A stretch of DNA of 64,000 nt, from contig NZ_FMZB01000003.1 of the NCBI RefSeq assembly GCF_900101385.1, positions 186,001 through 250,000 of the forward strand, in the 5' to 3' direction. Numbering within the stretch: position 1 is the stretch's first letter; the number at the start of each line of letters is the position of its first letter. The notes under the pieces were generated by a model, which was not told the DNA's origin, searched no databases, and saw nothing but the letters and a program-made list of their open reading frames with translations. Position numbers and translations under genes: made by a program. Origin of the DNA: Terribacillus halophilus. GTDB lineage: Bacteria; Bacillota; Bacilli; Bacillales; Amphibacillaceae. Shown here piece by piece: positions 27,593 to 36,289 of the stretch.

Positions 27593-29364
27593 ATACGATA
27601 ATCGACACCTTTCTGTTCAGATAAATCAGCCACCAAACCGGTACTGATGTGATTTGATTCCTTGGCTTCAGCGCTGACAGTGTACTTAATAGATGACAGA
27701 TGATAGCCGCTCGCCTCCAGTGCAGATTTCAGCTTATGCTGAAGCGGGCGCATCACTTGCTCTGTTTTTTCAGTTTCTGTATAAATATGCAGATTGACTG
27801 CTTTCTTCTGTATATACATATCGACAACCATGTCGTTCAAAATCGGTAAATGCAAGTAAAACAAAATCCTGCAGTGATCAGAGGATATTTTTCCATTATC
27901 CTCTTTTCTTCCTTCAAGTTCCATCAGCAGATCTTTATCGAATCCAAAAGGTGCTCCAGGTAGCTGGAGCTGGATGTAGGCCATCTGCTTTTCATCATGC
28001 ACTTGAAGCAGTTGGCTTCCGGTGATTTGCTGGAGAAGCTGAGCAGGCAGCTCCGCCTTTTCAGCACCATGCGCTGCATGTTGCAGCAGCAAGCCTTTCA
28101 GTGGTAGTTCCGCAGTATTTGCTTCTTTTATATCATGTTCGAATGAATACCCGACTTGCCGGAAGATATCCTGCATCATTTGTTTGAAAAAAGCTCCATC
28201 CTTACTCTGCTCATTCTTACTCGAAGCTTGCAGCATCTGCAGCAATTCTGTTGTCTTCACCAATAACTGCTCGTTGTCGATGCTCCCTTTCAAGAGCTGA
28301 CTGTGCATGTCCCGGACCAGGGGGACCGATTGTAAAGTTTCCAATGAATTACGCAGATTACCAGCGATATGTTCCGGAAGCGCACGCTCTGGAAACATGC
28401 TGAGCAGCTGTCTTACTGTCCCAAGGGTGGTCTGCAGACTATCCTGAGATGCTGCAGTATATTTACCAACACCTTGCAACTCACCCATGAAAGTATCCAG
28501 TAGAGCAGCGTATGGTAACGTTACTGCCGTTCTTGTCGGCAATTTGCCTGACTCGGTTACGGATTGTGGATGAATATTTCCGGTATCAGTCCATTGTCTC
28601 TCAAATGCAAGCCACTCTTTCTGCCATGCATCAAAAGATGGTGCACTGGTTGAAAAAGACGGACGGATAGCCAAGTACAAATCCTGTTTGCCCATCTTAG
28701 CTTCCTGGGTGATCCGCTGTATCAGATGCTGCTCGTTGACTGCAGGTCCATCGGGTGAAAGCTTAGCCAGTATTTGCTTGAGCGGCGTTGCGCTGTCACT
28801 TTCAGCAGTCAAATTATTGGTCAGCTGATTCAGAGTGGCTGTCATATCCTGTGTCTGACGAGCCGCGATTGCCTGCAAAACATTCTCTGTCACAGGCAGC
28901 TGCCGATTCATGATGAGCTGGAGCGCGTCTTTCCTAGCCTCCAAGGGCTGCAAATCTGTTTGCTGCAGAAGGATCAGGGCTTGTTTCAGCTGCGGCATTG
29001 TAAAGGACGTCTGCTGTTTCAACAAGCCTTCCACAAAGCTTGTATTCGTTTTATTCGGCTTATTGCCGGCAAGCTCTATCAGCTGTGACACACTCGCCTG
29101 CTTTCCTGAAACATGCGGGAGAACCTGTAATAGAGGGCGCTCGCCGCCTTCTTTCACTTCAAACCAGTAAGTGCCGCCTGCGGATAATGCTGTCTGCAAT
29201 TCTGCTATGACTTGCTTGGCACCGATTTGCAGCAGTGCTTTGTTATCTGGAAAAAACTTATTTATCCTGCCGGTAACGATCTCACCCAGCTGAAATCTTT
29301 TCTCCTGCTGCGGGTGTATGGCAGGCGGTAATCCGATTGACCCTTGAATGGATAAATGATGCAT
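27589..29364 (-). CDS. ylqG: YlqG, large protein with FliK-like C-terminal region
   Basis: The 591-residue product is rich in Gln, Leu and Thr, helical, and without signal peptide or membrane segment. Near the N terminus GEIVTGRINKFFPDNKALLQI looks like a small beta domain (cut here as GEIVTGRI and KALLQIG). The last 130 residues resemble a FliK C-terminal domain: LQLPGAPFG, LPILNDMVVDMYIQKKAVNLHI and LKSALEASGYHLSS in pattern. It is paired with the FlhB-like ylqH. Function is unknown; a FliK-like role is inference. Confidence 0.82.
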   Translation of the reverse strand: MHHLSIQGSIGLPPAIHPQQEKRFQLGEIVTGRINKFFPDNKALLQIGAKQVIAELQTALSAGGTYWFEVKEGGERPLLQVLPHVSGKQASVSQLIELAGNKPNKTNTSFVEGLLKQQTSFTMPQLKQALILLQQTDLQPLEARKDALQLIMNRQLPVTENVLQAIAARQTQDMTATLNQLTNNLTAESDSATPLKQILAKLSPDGPAVNEQHLIQRITQEAKMGKQDLYLAIRPSFSTSAPSFDAWQKEWLAFERQWTDTGNIHPQSVTESGKLPTRTAVTLPYAALLDTFMGELQGVGKYTAASQDSLQTTLGTVRQLLSMFPERALPEHIAGNLRNSLETLQSVPLVRDMHSQLLKGSIDNEQLLVKTTELLQMLQASSKNEQSKDGAFFKQMMQDIFRQVGYSFEHDIKEANTAELPLKGLLLQHAAHGAEKAELPAQLLQQITGSQLLQVHDEKQMAYIQLQLPGAPFGFDKDLLMELEGRKEDNGKISSDHCRILFYLHLPILNDMVVDMYIQKKAVNLHIYTETEKTEQVMRPLQHKLKSALEASGYHLSSIKYTVSAEAKESNHISTGLVADLSEQKGVDYRI

Positions 29365-29379
29365 GATATCCCTTCTTTC

Positions 29380-30156
29380 TTAGACGCGGGAAAGTTCCTT
29401 GACAGGTGCAAAACTCATTCGATGCAGAGGTGTGATACCTTGTTTATGCAATGCTTCCAGATGCTGCTTTGTTCCATAACCCATATTATCTTTGAACCCA
29501 TAGCCTGGATATTGTATATCGGCTTCTTTCATCAAACGGTCCCGTGTCACTTTCGCAATTATACTTGCTGCTGCAATCGAAACACTCCGCTGATCTCCTT
29601 TGATCAGCGATTCATGGGTACAAGCCAATTCTGCAAGCGGCATGGCATCCACCAGCACATGATCCGGCTGGCATTCCATCGCTGCGACAGCTTCCAGCAT
29701 TGCTTGTTTAGCAGCTTGATAGATATTTACTTCGTCAATTCTTTGACTGTCCACGATTCCGACACCAAAGGCGATGCATGTATCGATGATTTGATCATAC
29801 AATGCTTCCCTTTTCAGCTCGCTCAGCTGTTTGGAATCATTCAAACCTGCTATGTAGCCATCTTTGGGCAAAATCACCGCAGCTGCAACGACTGGTCCTG
29901 CAAGGGGTCCCCTGCCTGCTTCGTCTATACCAGCAATGTAACGCTTTCCTTGTTCATAGCTGTCATTTTCGAAGCTGGACATCTGATTGTATCGTTCGCG
30001 AAGTTCTTTTTCCTTCTCCACTTTTCGTCTATGTGTTTCCATGAGTTTTTGGACACCTGCACGATGATCCTCTTGCCAGGAGGAGAGCATCTCGTCTGAA
30101 TATGTACCGTCCTGCAAACAGACGCGTATTTGCTGAATCGTCATTGCATCTTTCAT
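29380..30156 (-). CDS. rnhB: Ribonuclease HII
   Basis: RNase HII removes ribonucleotides from DNA. The 258-residue product has an N-terminal helical extension usual in Bacillus, then the catalytic motif AGIDEAGRGPLAGPVVAAAV (about residues 75-94), LNDSKQLSELKRE, and the conserved Asp residues of ILVDAMPL-type and ASIIAKVTRDRLM. The ATG at 30156 has GGGAG seven bases upstream. It follows rbgA across a terminator. Confidence 0.96.
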   Translation of the reverse strand: MKDAMTIQQIRVCLQDGTYSDEMLSSWQEDHRAGVQKLMETHRRKVEKEKELRERYNQMSSFENDSYEQGKRYIAGIDEAGRGPLAGPVVAAAVILPKDGYIAGLNDSKQLSELKREALYDQIIDTCIAFGVGIVDSQRIDEVNIYQAAKQAMLEAVAAMECQPDHVLVDAMPLAELACTHESLIKGDQRSVSIAAASIIAKVTRDRLMKEADIQYPGYGFKDNMGYGTKQHLEALHKQGITPLHRMSFAPVKELSRV

Positions 30157-30194
30157 GAACAATCTCCCTTTTCTCTATTTATCGGTTATGCATG

Positions 30195-30231
30195 CAAAAA
30201 ATAAAGACATACATAAAGATATATGTATGTC
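30195..30231 (-). terminator. Intrinsic terminator after rbgA
   Basis: Perfect 10-bp stem GACATACATA / TATGTATGTC with a six-base loop followed on the minus strand by TTTATTTTTT. It begins 3 bases after the rbgA stop. Confidence 0.85.
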
Positions 30232-30234
30232 CGT

Positions 30235-31089
30235 TCATTCCGTTTCTGGCTTTTCGAATGTTACATTCGCTATCCGTTTGCTGCGGAGATCACGAATGAT
30301 GATGTCGTAAGTCTTTTCATAATTGATGGCACCGCCGGCTTCAAGTGCACCTCTGAATCGCCCGATATGTGTGAACATATCGACTGTATCCATGGAGATA
30401 TCCTCAATCGCATATCTTTCTGCCAATTGCTTTGGATAGTGCTCTTTCAAATAAGCAAGGATGAAAGTCGCCACTTCTTCCATCGGCAGGATCTGGTCTT
30501 TGATTGTACCGATGGCAGCAAGGACAAGACCAACCTGCGGATCTTCGAATTTCGGCCAGAGGATACCCGGCGTATCGAGCAGTTCGAAATCTTTTTTCAC
30601 TTTGATCCATTGCTGCTGTGTCGTTACCCCAGGACGATCGCCTGTCTTGGCAATTTTTTTACTTGCAAGACGGTTTATGAGCGTCGATTTTCCGACATTC
30701 GGAATACCGATGATCATTGCCCTGCCTGGCGGTGGATTCTGCACGCCTTTACGCTTCCATTTTTCCCGTTTGGCAGCGTGCATATCGTGTGCGCGCTGGA
30801 TGACACTTTGGATATCCCCTTTTTCATCTGCATTGACTGCAAGAGCCGGTGTGCCTTGCTCCTCATAATGGTGGATCCAAGCGTCGGTTACCGATTTATC
30901 CGCCAAGTCTTTTTTCATAAGTACAACCATCTTCGGTTTATTGCCGAGCACTTTCCGGAGCATCGGATTTTGTGATGCTTCAGGTGCCCTTGCATCCACC
31001 AGCTCGATGACAAAGTCCACGAGCTTTAGTTTTTCTTCTACTTCTCTTCTAGCTTTGGCCATGTGGCCGGGAAACCATTGAATCGTCAC
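30235..31089 (-). CDS. rbgA: Ribosome biogenesis GTPase RbgA (YlqF)
   Basis: RbgA is a circularly permuted GTPase needed for late assembly of the 50S subunit. The 284-residue product begins MTIQWFPGHMAKARRE, has G4 (MKKDLAD), G1 IIGIPNVGKSTLINRL near residues 125-140, and G3 DTPGILWP. Length agrees with B. subtilis YlqF. It follows the signal peptidase gene by 15 bases. Confidence 0.98.
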   Translation of the reverse strand: MTIQWFPGHMAKARREVEEKLKLVDFVIELVDARAPEASQNPMLRKVLGNKPKMVVLMKKDLADKSVTDAWIHHYEEQGTPALAVNADEKGDIQSVIQRAHDMHAAKREKWKRKGVQNPPPGRAMIIGIPNVGKSTLINRLASKKIAKTGDRPGVTTQQQWIKVKKDFELLDTPGILWPKFEDPQVGLVLAAIGTIKDQILPMEEVATFILAYLKEHYPKQLAERYAIEDISMDTVDMFTHIGRFRGALEAGGAINYEKTYDIIIRDLRSKRIANVTFEKPETE

Positions 31090-31104
31090 GAGAATATGTT
31101 CCTC

Positions 31105-31662
31105 CTATTTTGTCAGACCGATGCGATCCAGCGGCCAGAACGTCAGCTGTACTTTTCCGACAATCTGCTCTTCCGGTATTAAGCCGATGTATCTGCTGTC
31201 GGTTGAATTTCTGCGATTATCCCCGAGTACGAGTACGTAGCCTTCTGGGATCTCCTCGTAATTGCCCGGCAAATCTTCAAGTGTGAAATCATTCGTCAAA
31301 TTGCCGCCATCCGTAAGTGAGGCTTTCTCACTTTCCAAATAAGGCTCCTCCACGATTTCACCGTTAATATACAATGTATCATCGATCATCTCGACATGAT
31401 CTCCCGGCACACCGATTACACGTTTGATATAATCCTTCGATTCAGTTGCATGAAAGACAATGATGTCCTTCCGTTCTGGTTCACCGAAGCGATAATTGAT
31501 CTTATTCACAATCATGAAATCATTGTCATGCAAGGTCGGCTGCATGGAAGGTCCGTCGACTACAATCGGAGCAAACAGGAACATCCGAACGACCACCGCA
31601 ATGATGACTGCGATGATCAAAGCCTTCAGCCAGTCCAGCCACTCATTTTTCTTTTTGGCCAT
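31105..31662 (-). CDS. lepB: Type I signal peptidase
   Basis: This membrane enzyme cleaves signal peptides of secreted proteins. The 185-residue product has one N-terminal membrane helix (residues 12-31), the catalytic Ser39 in GPSMQPTL, Lys80 in YIKRVIGVPGD, and the C-terminal box E with VLGDNRRNSTDSR. It is the Bacillus Sip type. Several Bacillaceae keep such a gene between rplS and rbgA, while B. subtilis does not. Confidence 0.96.
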   Translation of the reverse strand: MAKKKNEWLDWLKALIIAVIIAVVVRMFLFAPIVVDGPSMQPTLHDNDFMIVNKINYRFGEPERKDIIVFHATESKDYIKRVIGVPGDHVEMIDDTLYINGEIVEEPYLESEKASLTDGGNLTNDFTLEDLPGNYEEIPEGYVLVLGDNRRNSTDSRYIGLIPEEQIVGKVQLTFWPLDRIGLTK

Positions 31663-31706
31663 CTATAAGCCTCCAATTGTTTAGTAGATCCATTTAGTTT
31701 ATATAG

Positions 31707-31735
31707 CAAAAAAAGAGCTTGACGAAGCAAGCTCT
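31707..31735 (-). terminator. Intrinsic terminator after rplS
   Basis: Stem AGAGCTTG / CAAGCTCT with loop CTTCGT followed on the minus strand by seven T, 12 bases after the rplS stop. Confidence 0.9.
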
Positions 31736-31747
31736 CTTTTCTGGTAC

Positions 31748-32092
31748 TTAGCGGATTTCTTTGATACGAGCAGCTTTTCCGCGAAGTTTACGTAGGTAAT
31801 AAAGTTTCGCACGACGTACTTTACCACGACGGCTTACTTCGATTTTATCCAAACGTGGGCTGTGTACTGGGAAAGTACGTTCCACACCAACGCCTGAAGA
31901 AATCTTACGTACTGTGAAAGTTTCTGAAATTCCACCGTTTTGCCGTTTGATAACGACACCTTCGAATACCTGGATACGCTCACGTGTACCCTCTACTACT
32001 TTAACGTGAACTTTAACCGTATCTCCAGCACGGAATTCAGGATGATCAGCGCGAAGCTGTTCTTTTGTAATGTCATGAATTAATTCCTGCAT
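31748..32092 (-). CDS. rplS: Large ribosomal subunit protein bL19
   Basis: L19 lies at the 30S-50S interface. The 114-residue product begins [13 protein letters not shown] and contains [20 protein letters not shown] and [11 protein letters not shown]-type basic segments ([18 protein letters not shown]). The ATG at 32092 has AAGGAG at good distance; the open frame 28 codons upstream covers the leader and is not coding. It has its own promoter, leader and terminator. Confidence 0.97.
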   Translation of the reverse strand: MQELIHDITKEQLRADHPEFRAGDTVKVHVKVVEGTRERIQVFEGVVIKRQNGGISETFTVRKISSGVGVERTFPVHSPRLDKIEVSRRGKVRRAKLYYLRKLRGKAARIKEIR

Positions 32093-32180
32093 TCTGTTCA
32101 ACTCCTTCTCACCAATGCTCATCCTCGCAAACGCGACAGCGGAACATCGTAATATGGCACTTACCTTTGTAAGCACAGCA
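32093..32180 (-). ncRNA. rplS 5' leader, candidate L19 regulatory leader
   Basis: The untranslated region between the rplS promoter and ATG can form a GTGCTTAC / GTAAGTGC hairpin and a TCGC-GTTT-GCGA hairpin, followed by the ribosome site. Low-GC Firmicutes have an L19 leader motif at this place thought to allow autoregulation; I assign it from position and hairpin pattern, not from a covariance match. Confidence 0.5.
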
Positions 32181-32183
32181 TTA

Positions 32184-32212
32184 AATATATCATATTTACA
32201 TCATGAATTCAA
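32184..32212 (-). promoter_or_regulatory. Sigma-A-type promoter of rplS
   Basis: On the minus strand TTGAAT (32212-32207) and TATATT (32189-32184) are 17 bases apart, just after the trmD stop. Confidence 0.75.
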
Positions 32213-32220
32213 AGTATTAT

Positions 32221-32949
32221 TTAATCTTTTTGCCACTTTTTCACTAGTTCCTGCTCTTTATCGGTAAGTTCTGCATCGACAAGGAGATCGGGTCTTCTCG
32301 TAGCTGTCCGGTAAAGTGATTGTTCCCGGCGCCAAGCTTCGATTTTGCCATGATCACCTGATGTGAGGACTTCAGGCACTTGCATGCCGCGGAAGTCGGC
32401 AGGACGTGTATAATGCGGATGTTCCAACAGGCCGGTGGAAAAAGAGTCTTCCGGAGCAGATGATGCATTGCCCAATACATCCGGCAAAAGTCGGACAACA
32501 CTGTCGATCACTGCCATGGCGCCGATTTCCCCGCCAGTCAGGACATAGTCCCCGATGGAAATTTCATCCGTCACAAGCTTCTCACGAATACGTTCATCAT
32601 ATCCTTCATAATGACCGCAAATGAAGATAAGATGTTCTTCTTTCGCTAGTTCCTCTGCCTTCTTCTGATTAAATGTCTCGCCTTGCGGACACAGGAGAAT
32701 GACACGCGGCTTAGCAGATCCTTCGGTCACGTGCTCGATTGCATCGAATATCGGCTGAGGCGCCAAAACCATACCAGCTCCACCACCATATGGATAGTCG
32801 TCGACTTTTTTATGTTTGTTGGTCGTGAATTCCCGGAAGTTCACGAGATTCGGCTGAAAAGCCCCAAGATCTTGTGCACGTTTCAGGATGGAATGCTGCA
32901 GCACCCCTGCAAACATCTCGGGAAATAGTGTCAGAATATCAATTTTCAT
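32221..32949 (-). CDS. trmD: tRNA (guanine-N1)-methyltransferase TrmD
   Basis: TrmD methylates G37 of tRNAs, preventing frameshifts. The 242-residue SPOUT enzyme has the knotted SAM-binding region with [18 protein letters not shown] and the motif [10 protein letters not shown], plus the C-terminal [19 protein letters not shown] segment. It overlaps the rimM stop by 4 bases and precedes rplS, the usual rpsP-rimM-trmD-rplS cluster. Confidence 0.98.
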   Translation of the reverse strand: MKIDILTLFPEMFAGVLQHSILKRAQDLGAFQPNLVNFREFTTNKHKKVDDYPYGGGAGMVLAPQPIFDAIEHVTEGSAKPRVILLCPQGETFNQKKAEELAKEEHLIFICGHYEGYDERIREKLVTDEISIGDYVLTGGEIGAMAVIDSVVRLLPDVLGNASSAPEDSFSTGLLEHPHYTRPADFRGMQVPEVLTSGDHGKIEAWRREQSLYRTATRRPDLLVDAELTDKEQELVKKWQKD

Positions 32950-33467
32950 AGGTCCAGCAATCCTTCCATCGGTTCGATCACAATACGCTTGCTATCGACA
33001 TCAATCTGTTTGACGACCGGCTCGATATACGGCACCAGCAAATCTTTTTGTTTCGGGCGTTGTACAACCCATACATCATTTGCGCCCGGGGAAAGGATTT
33101 CCTTTACCTTTCCCAGCGTTTCCCCATCAACTGTCTCAACTGTGCAGCCGATGATTTCATGGTAATAAAACTCATTTTCTTCCAAGTCTCCCAGCTGATC
33201 CTCGCGTACCTTCAGGATACCGCCTTTGAATGCTTCCACTTGATTGATGGAGGTGTACCCTTGGAAAGTGAGCAAATCAAACGTTTTATGTTTTCTATGT
33301 GTTTTCACAATCAGCTTTTGTGGCTTACTGTTCTCATCCTGGAACCAATACAATTCCTCGCCCGGTTCAAATCGTTCATCGAAATCCGTGATCCGAACGA
33401 CCCTGACCTCTCCTGCAACGCCATGGGTATTGACAACTTTTCCTACGTTAAACATTTTCATTTCCAT
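32946..33467 (-). CDS. rimM: Ribosome maturation factor RimM
   Basis: RimM helps the 30S head mature near S19. The 173-residue product has an N-terminal barrel starting [19 protein letters not shown] and a C-terminal PRC barrel ([21 protein letters not shown]). AGGTG lies eight bases before the first ATG. It overlaps trmD by 4 bases. Confidence 0.96.
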   Translation of the reverse strand: MEMKMFNVGKVVNTHGVAGEVRVVRITDFDERFEPGEELYWFQDENSKPQKLIVKTHRKHKTFDLLTFQGYTSINQVEAFKGGILKVREDQLGDLEENEFYYHEIIGCTVETVDGETLGKVKEILSPGANDVWVVQRPKQKDLLVPYIEPVVKQIDVDSKRIVIEPMEGLLDL

Positions 33468-33483
33468 TGTATAATCACCTTCA

Positions 33484-33867
33484 TTATTCTATCCGGATGA
33501 CAATGCCATCTTGGATGACGATTTTCTGCGTTGTAAGCTCGTCCCACTTCATGCCTACTTCAACCTCAACAAGAGCTTCAACCTCTTGGATCATGATTTC
33601 GCTGCCGATTGGCAGCACGTCCAGCTGCGTGAGCTGGAAAGCGATCGAAGCCGCCTTTTCCTCCCGCTTCCGGATTTCTGCTTGGAAACGCCTGTGTACG
33701 TCCTGTTTGGATACACCTTGTTTCTTTTCGAGTTTTCGTTTCTCGAATAACAGCTGTTGACACTCTTGGTCAAGTTGATGCGCCGATCTTTGAAGACGTT
33801 CTCTGATGGCTGTTTTGCTGGATTCAGTGATTACTTCATCGACGCGCAAGCTTCTGATTATCTTCAT
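33484..33867 (-). CDS. ylqD: YlqD family protein of unknown function
   Basis: The 127-residue product starts [18 protein letters not shown], has a basic coiled-coil middle ([29 protein letters not shown]) and a beta-rich end ([21 protein letters not shown]). This is the YlqD family, found between khpA and rimM in Bacillaceae; I know no assigned function. The ATG at 33867 follows GGGGTG; the longer open frame upstream has no good start site. Confidence 0.88.
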   Translation of the reverse strand: MKIIRSLRVDEVITESSKTAIRERLQRSAHQLDQECQQLLFEKRKLEKKQGVSKQDVHRRFQAEIRKREEKAASIAFQLTQLDVLPIGSEIMIQEVEALVEVEVGMKWDELTTQKIVIQDGIVIRIE

Positions 33868-33938
33868 CGGACACCCCGGCTTTCTGCTGACAAAGCTTTT
33901 TTGACATGGTAAAAAAGGGAAAGGTTTCCCTCTCCCTT

Positions 33939-34169
33939 TTAACATATGTCCAAATAAATGCGTTTTTTGTGATCGTCAGCCGCGGCGCGCAGCACTGTGC
34001 GCAGGGCACGTGCATTGCGTCCGTCCTTGCCGATCACCTTGCCAATATCAGATTCATGCACTTGAAGCTGATAGATGACCTTTTGCTGCTCTTCCCTTTG
34101 ACGTACGACGATCTGCTCGGGAAAATCAACAAGCGGAGCAACCATCGCTTCAATTAGTGCTTTCAGAAT
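33939..34169 (-). CDS. khpA: KH-domain RNA-binding protein KhpA (YlqC), non-canonical start likely
   Basis: KhpA is a small KH-domain RNA-binding protein that acts with KhpB. The KH motif reads DIGKVIGKDGRNARALR. The only canonical start, ATG at 34145, has no proper ribosome site and would remove the conserved first helix. The open frame continues upstream to an in-frame TGA at 34175-34173; ATT at 34169 or CTG at 34166 would give (M)LKALIEAMVAPLVDFPEQ, matching KhpA N termini, with AAAGGG 7-10 bases upstream. I annotate from ATT; the exact codon is uncertain. It follows rpsP by 11 bases. Confidence 0.85.
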   Translation of the reverse strand: MLKALIEAMVAPLVDFPEQIVVRQREEQQKVIYQLQVHESDIGKVIGKDGRNARALRTVLRAAADDHKKRIYLDIC

Positions 34170-34180
34170 CGATCAGCCCT

Positions 34181-34453
34181 TTACTTCTGGTTTTTTGAAT
34201 CGTGGAACTTTTGCATGATTCCTTCGTTAGAGAAAAGGTTGCGAACAGTGTCGCTTGGCTTCGCACCTTTAGCCATCCAGTCGAGTGCTTTCACTTCATC
34301 CATTTTAACCTCAGCTGGGTTAACTGTAGGATTATATGTTCCGATTTGCTCGATAATACGTCCATCACGAGGAGAACGAGAATCAGCAACTACCACACGA
34401 TAGAAAGGGTTTCTTTTAGAACCCATACGTTTTAGACGAATTTTAACTGCCAT
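34181..34453 (-). CDS. rpsP: Small ribosomal subunit protein bS16
   Basis: S16 is an assembly protein of the 30S subunit. The 90-residue product begins [20 protein letters not shown] and contains [21 protein letters not shown], both diagnostic. GGAGGTG precedes the ATG. It heads the rpsP-khpA-ylqD-rimM-trmD group and has its own promoter. Confidence 0.98.
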   Translation of the reverse strand: MAVKIRLKRMGSKRNPFYRVVVADSRSPRDGRIIEQIGTYNPTVNPAEVKMDEVKALDWMAKGAKPSDTVRNLFSNEGIMQKFHDSKNQK

Positions 34454-34492
34454 GTTGTTGCACCTCCAAAATAATGTTTCTCACAAGATATG

Positions 34493-34521
34493 ATTGTATC
34501 AGATTAAATAAACACTGTAAA
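34493..34521 (-). promoter_or_regulatory. Sigma-A-type promoter of rpsP
   Basis: On the minus strand TTTACA (34521-34516) and TACAAT (34498-34493) are 17 bases apart, in the short gap after ffh. Confidence 0.75.
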
Positions 34522-34532
34522 GGGTTTTTACA

Positions 34533-35876
34533 TTACATAAAAGGAAATTTCATTCCGCGCCCTTTTTTGCCCTTTTGCATGTTCGTCATTTGCTTCATCA
34601 TTTTCTTCATATCTTCGAATTGTTTCAGCAGACGATTGACTTCGGATACGCTGCGACCAGAGCCTTTTGCAATCCGTTTCTTGCGGCTGGCATTAATCAA
34701 AGAGGGCTCTTGCCGCTCCTTGCGTGTCATCGATTGAATGATGGCCTCCACATGCACGAGCTGCTTCTCATCCAGCTGGACGTTCTTCATATTTTTCATC
34801 TTGCCTGCACCAGGAAGCATGCTCAATAAGTCATCAAGCGGCCCCATTTTCTTTACCTGGCTCATCTGCTCCAGGAAATCATCAAATGTAAAGCTCATGC
34901 TGCGCATTTTTTCTTCCAAATCGCGAGCTTGCTTCTCATCCACATTTTCTTGTGCTTTCTCGATCAGAGAAAGCACATCGCCCATCCCAAGGATACGGGA
35001 TGCCATCCGTTCAGGATGGAAGGCTTCCAGCTGATCTGTGCGCTCACCCATACCGACAAATTTGATCGGTTTCCCGGTTACAGCACGGATGGATAGTGCG
35101 GCTCCGCCTCGTGTATCACCATCAAGCTTGGTCAAGACCACCCCTGAAATATCGAGTTGATCATCAAAGCTTTCGGCAACGTTCACTGCGTCCTGACCAG
35201 TCATCGCATCGACGACAAGGAAAATTTCTGCTGGTTTCACATCCGTCTTGATCTGCGTCAATTCATCCATCAGTTTTTCATCTACGTGCAGACGACCGGC
35301 TGTATCGATGATGACATAATCATGGTGTTCTTCTTTGGCTTTCTTGATTGCCTCGTTGGCAATATCAACAGGATTCGCATCCGTACCCATGGAGAATACC
35401 GGCAGATTCAACTGTTTGCCAAGTGTCTCAAGCTGATCGATGGCAGCTGGACGATAGACGTCCGCAGCTACGAGTAATGGATTCCGGTTATGCTTTTTAC
35501 GCAGAAGATTCGCAAGTTTCCCTGTTGTTGTCGTTTTACCTGCACCTTGCAACCCGACCATCATGATGACGGTCGGCGGCCTGTCTGCGACAGCAATCTT
35601 GCTTTGCTCCCCGCCCATGAGCTGCGTCAGCTCTTCCTGGACGACCTTGATGACCTGCTGACCAGGTGTAAGGCTCTCCATCACTTCCTGACCGACAGCC
35701 CGTTCTTTGATTTTATTGATAAGCTGCTTGACAACTTTGAAGTTAACGTCTGCTTCCAAGAGCGCAAGTCTTACTTCCCTTGTCATTTCTTTTACATCTT
35801 GTTCTGTAACTTTACCGCGCCCGCGTATTTTCTGTATCGTACTCTGCAGTCGGTCGGCTAATCCTTCAAATGCCAT
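34533..35876 (-). CDS. ffh: Signal recognition particle protein Ffh
   Basis: Ffh is the SRP54 GTPase that binds signal sequences with the scRNA and targets ribosomes to FtsY. The 447-residue product has an N domain, a G domain with GLQGAGKTTTTGKLA near residue 108, DTAGRLHVDE and TKLDGDTRGG, and a C-terminal Met-rich M domain (MKKMMKQMTNMQ). It follows ylxM by 12 bases. Confidence 0.98.
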   Translation of the reverse strand: MAFEGLADRLQSTIQKIRGRGKVTEQDVKEMTREVRLALLEADVNFKVVKQLINKIKERAVGQEVMESLTPGQQVIKVVQEELTQLMGGEQSKIAVADRPPTVIMMVGLQGAGKTTTTGKLANLLRKKHNRNPLLVAADVYRPAAIDQLETLGKQLNLPVFSMGTDANPVDIANEAIKKAKEEHHDYVIIDTAGRLHVDEKLMDELTQIKTDVKPAEIFLVVDAMTGQDAVNVAESFDDQLDISGVVLTKLDGDTRGGAALSIRAVTGKPIKFVGMGERTDQLEAFHPERMASRILGMGDVLSLIEKAQENVDEKQARDLEEKMRSMSFTFDDFLEQMSQVKKMGPLDDLLSMLPGAGKMKNMKNVQLDEKQLVHVEAIIQSMTRKERQEPSLINASRKKRIAKGSGRSVSEVNRLLKQFEDMKKMMKQMTNMQKGKKGRGMKFPFM

Positions 35877-35888
35877 GGAATCGACCTC

Positions 35889-36215
35889 CTAATCTAATTC
35901 TTTTATCTTTTGGATCAGATTCTTTGCACCAGCCTGATTATCGGAATCGAATACTACTTCCAATTCATCCAGCAGTGCACTCCTCTCCTTGAAACGATCA
36001 TATAGATGCAGTTTTTTTTCGTAGCTCTCGATCATCGCTTCGGTGCGCCTTATATTATCATAGACTGCCTGGCGGGATACATCGAATGATTCGGCAATTT
36101 CCCCCAGTGATAAATCCTCCAAATAATACATTTCCATATAACTTCGCTGCTTCGGCGTAAGCAGTGCCTGATAAAAATCAAATAAATAATTCATGCGAGT
36201 CGTTTTCTCTAACAT
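35889..36215 (-). CDS. ylxM: YlxM, SRP-associated helix-turn-helix protein
   Basis: YlxM is a small DNA-binding-like protein always next to ffh; in streptococci it modulates SRP GTPase activity. The 108-residue product has a sigma-factor-like [31 protein letters not shown] in parts around residues 28-55. The ATG at 36215 has GGGGTG upstream; a GTG three codons earlier overlaps that site. It has a strong promoter overlapping the end of ftsY. Confidence 0.93.
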   Translation of the reverse strand: MLEKTTRMNYLFDFYQALLTPKQRSYMEMYYLEDLSLGEIAESFDVSRQAVYDNIRRTEAMIESYEKKLHLYDRFKERSALLDELEVVFDSDNQAGAKNLIQKIKELD

Positions 36216-36252
36216 GCGCTGCACCCCTTGTTAAGTGAAATGCCTTTACAAA

Positions 36253-36282
36253 ATTGTAGCCAAACGTGAGTGCAGCTGTCAA
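36253..36282 (-). promoter_or_regulatory. Sigma-A-type promoter of ylxM-ffh
   Basis: On the minus strand TTGACA (36282-36277) and TACAAT (36258-36253) are 18 bases apart, immediately after the ftsY stop. Confidence 0.75.
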
Positions 36283-36289
36283 GAAACTG

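Noticed and set aside
31746-32176. Longer rplS with 28 extra N-terminal codons
   Set aside because: The extra part would be translated from the structured leader and does not resemble L19; the internal ATG has AAGGAG.
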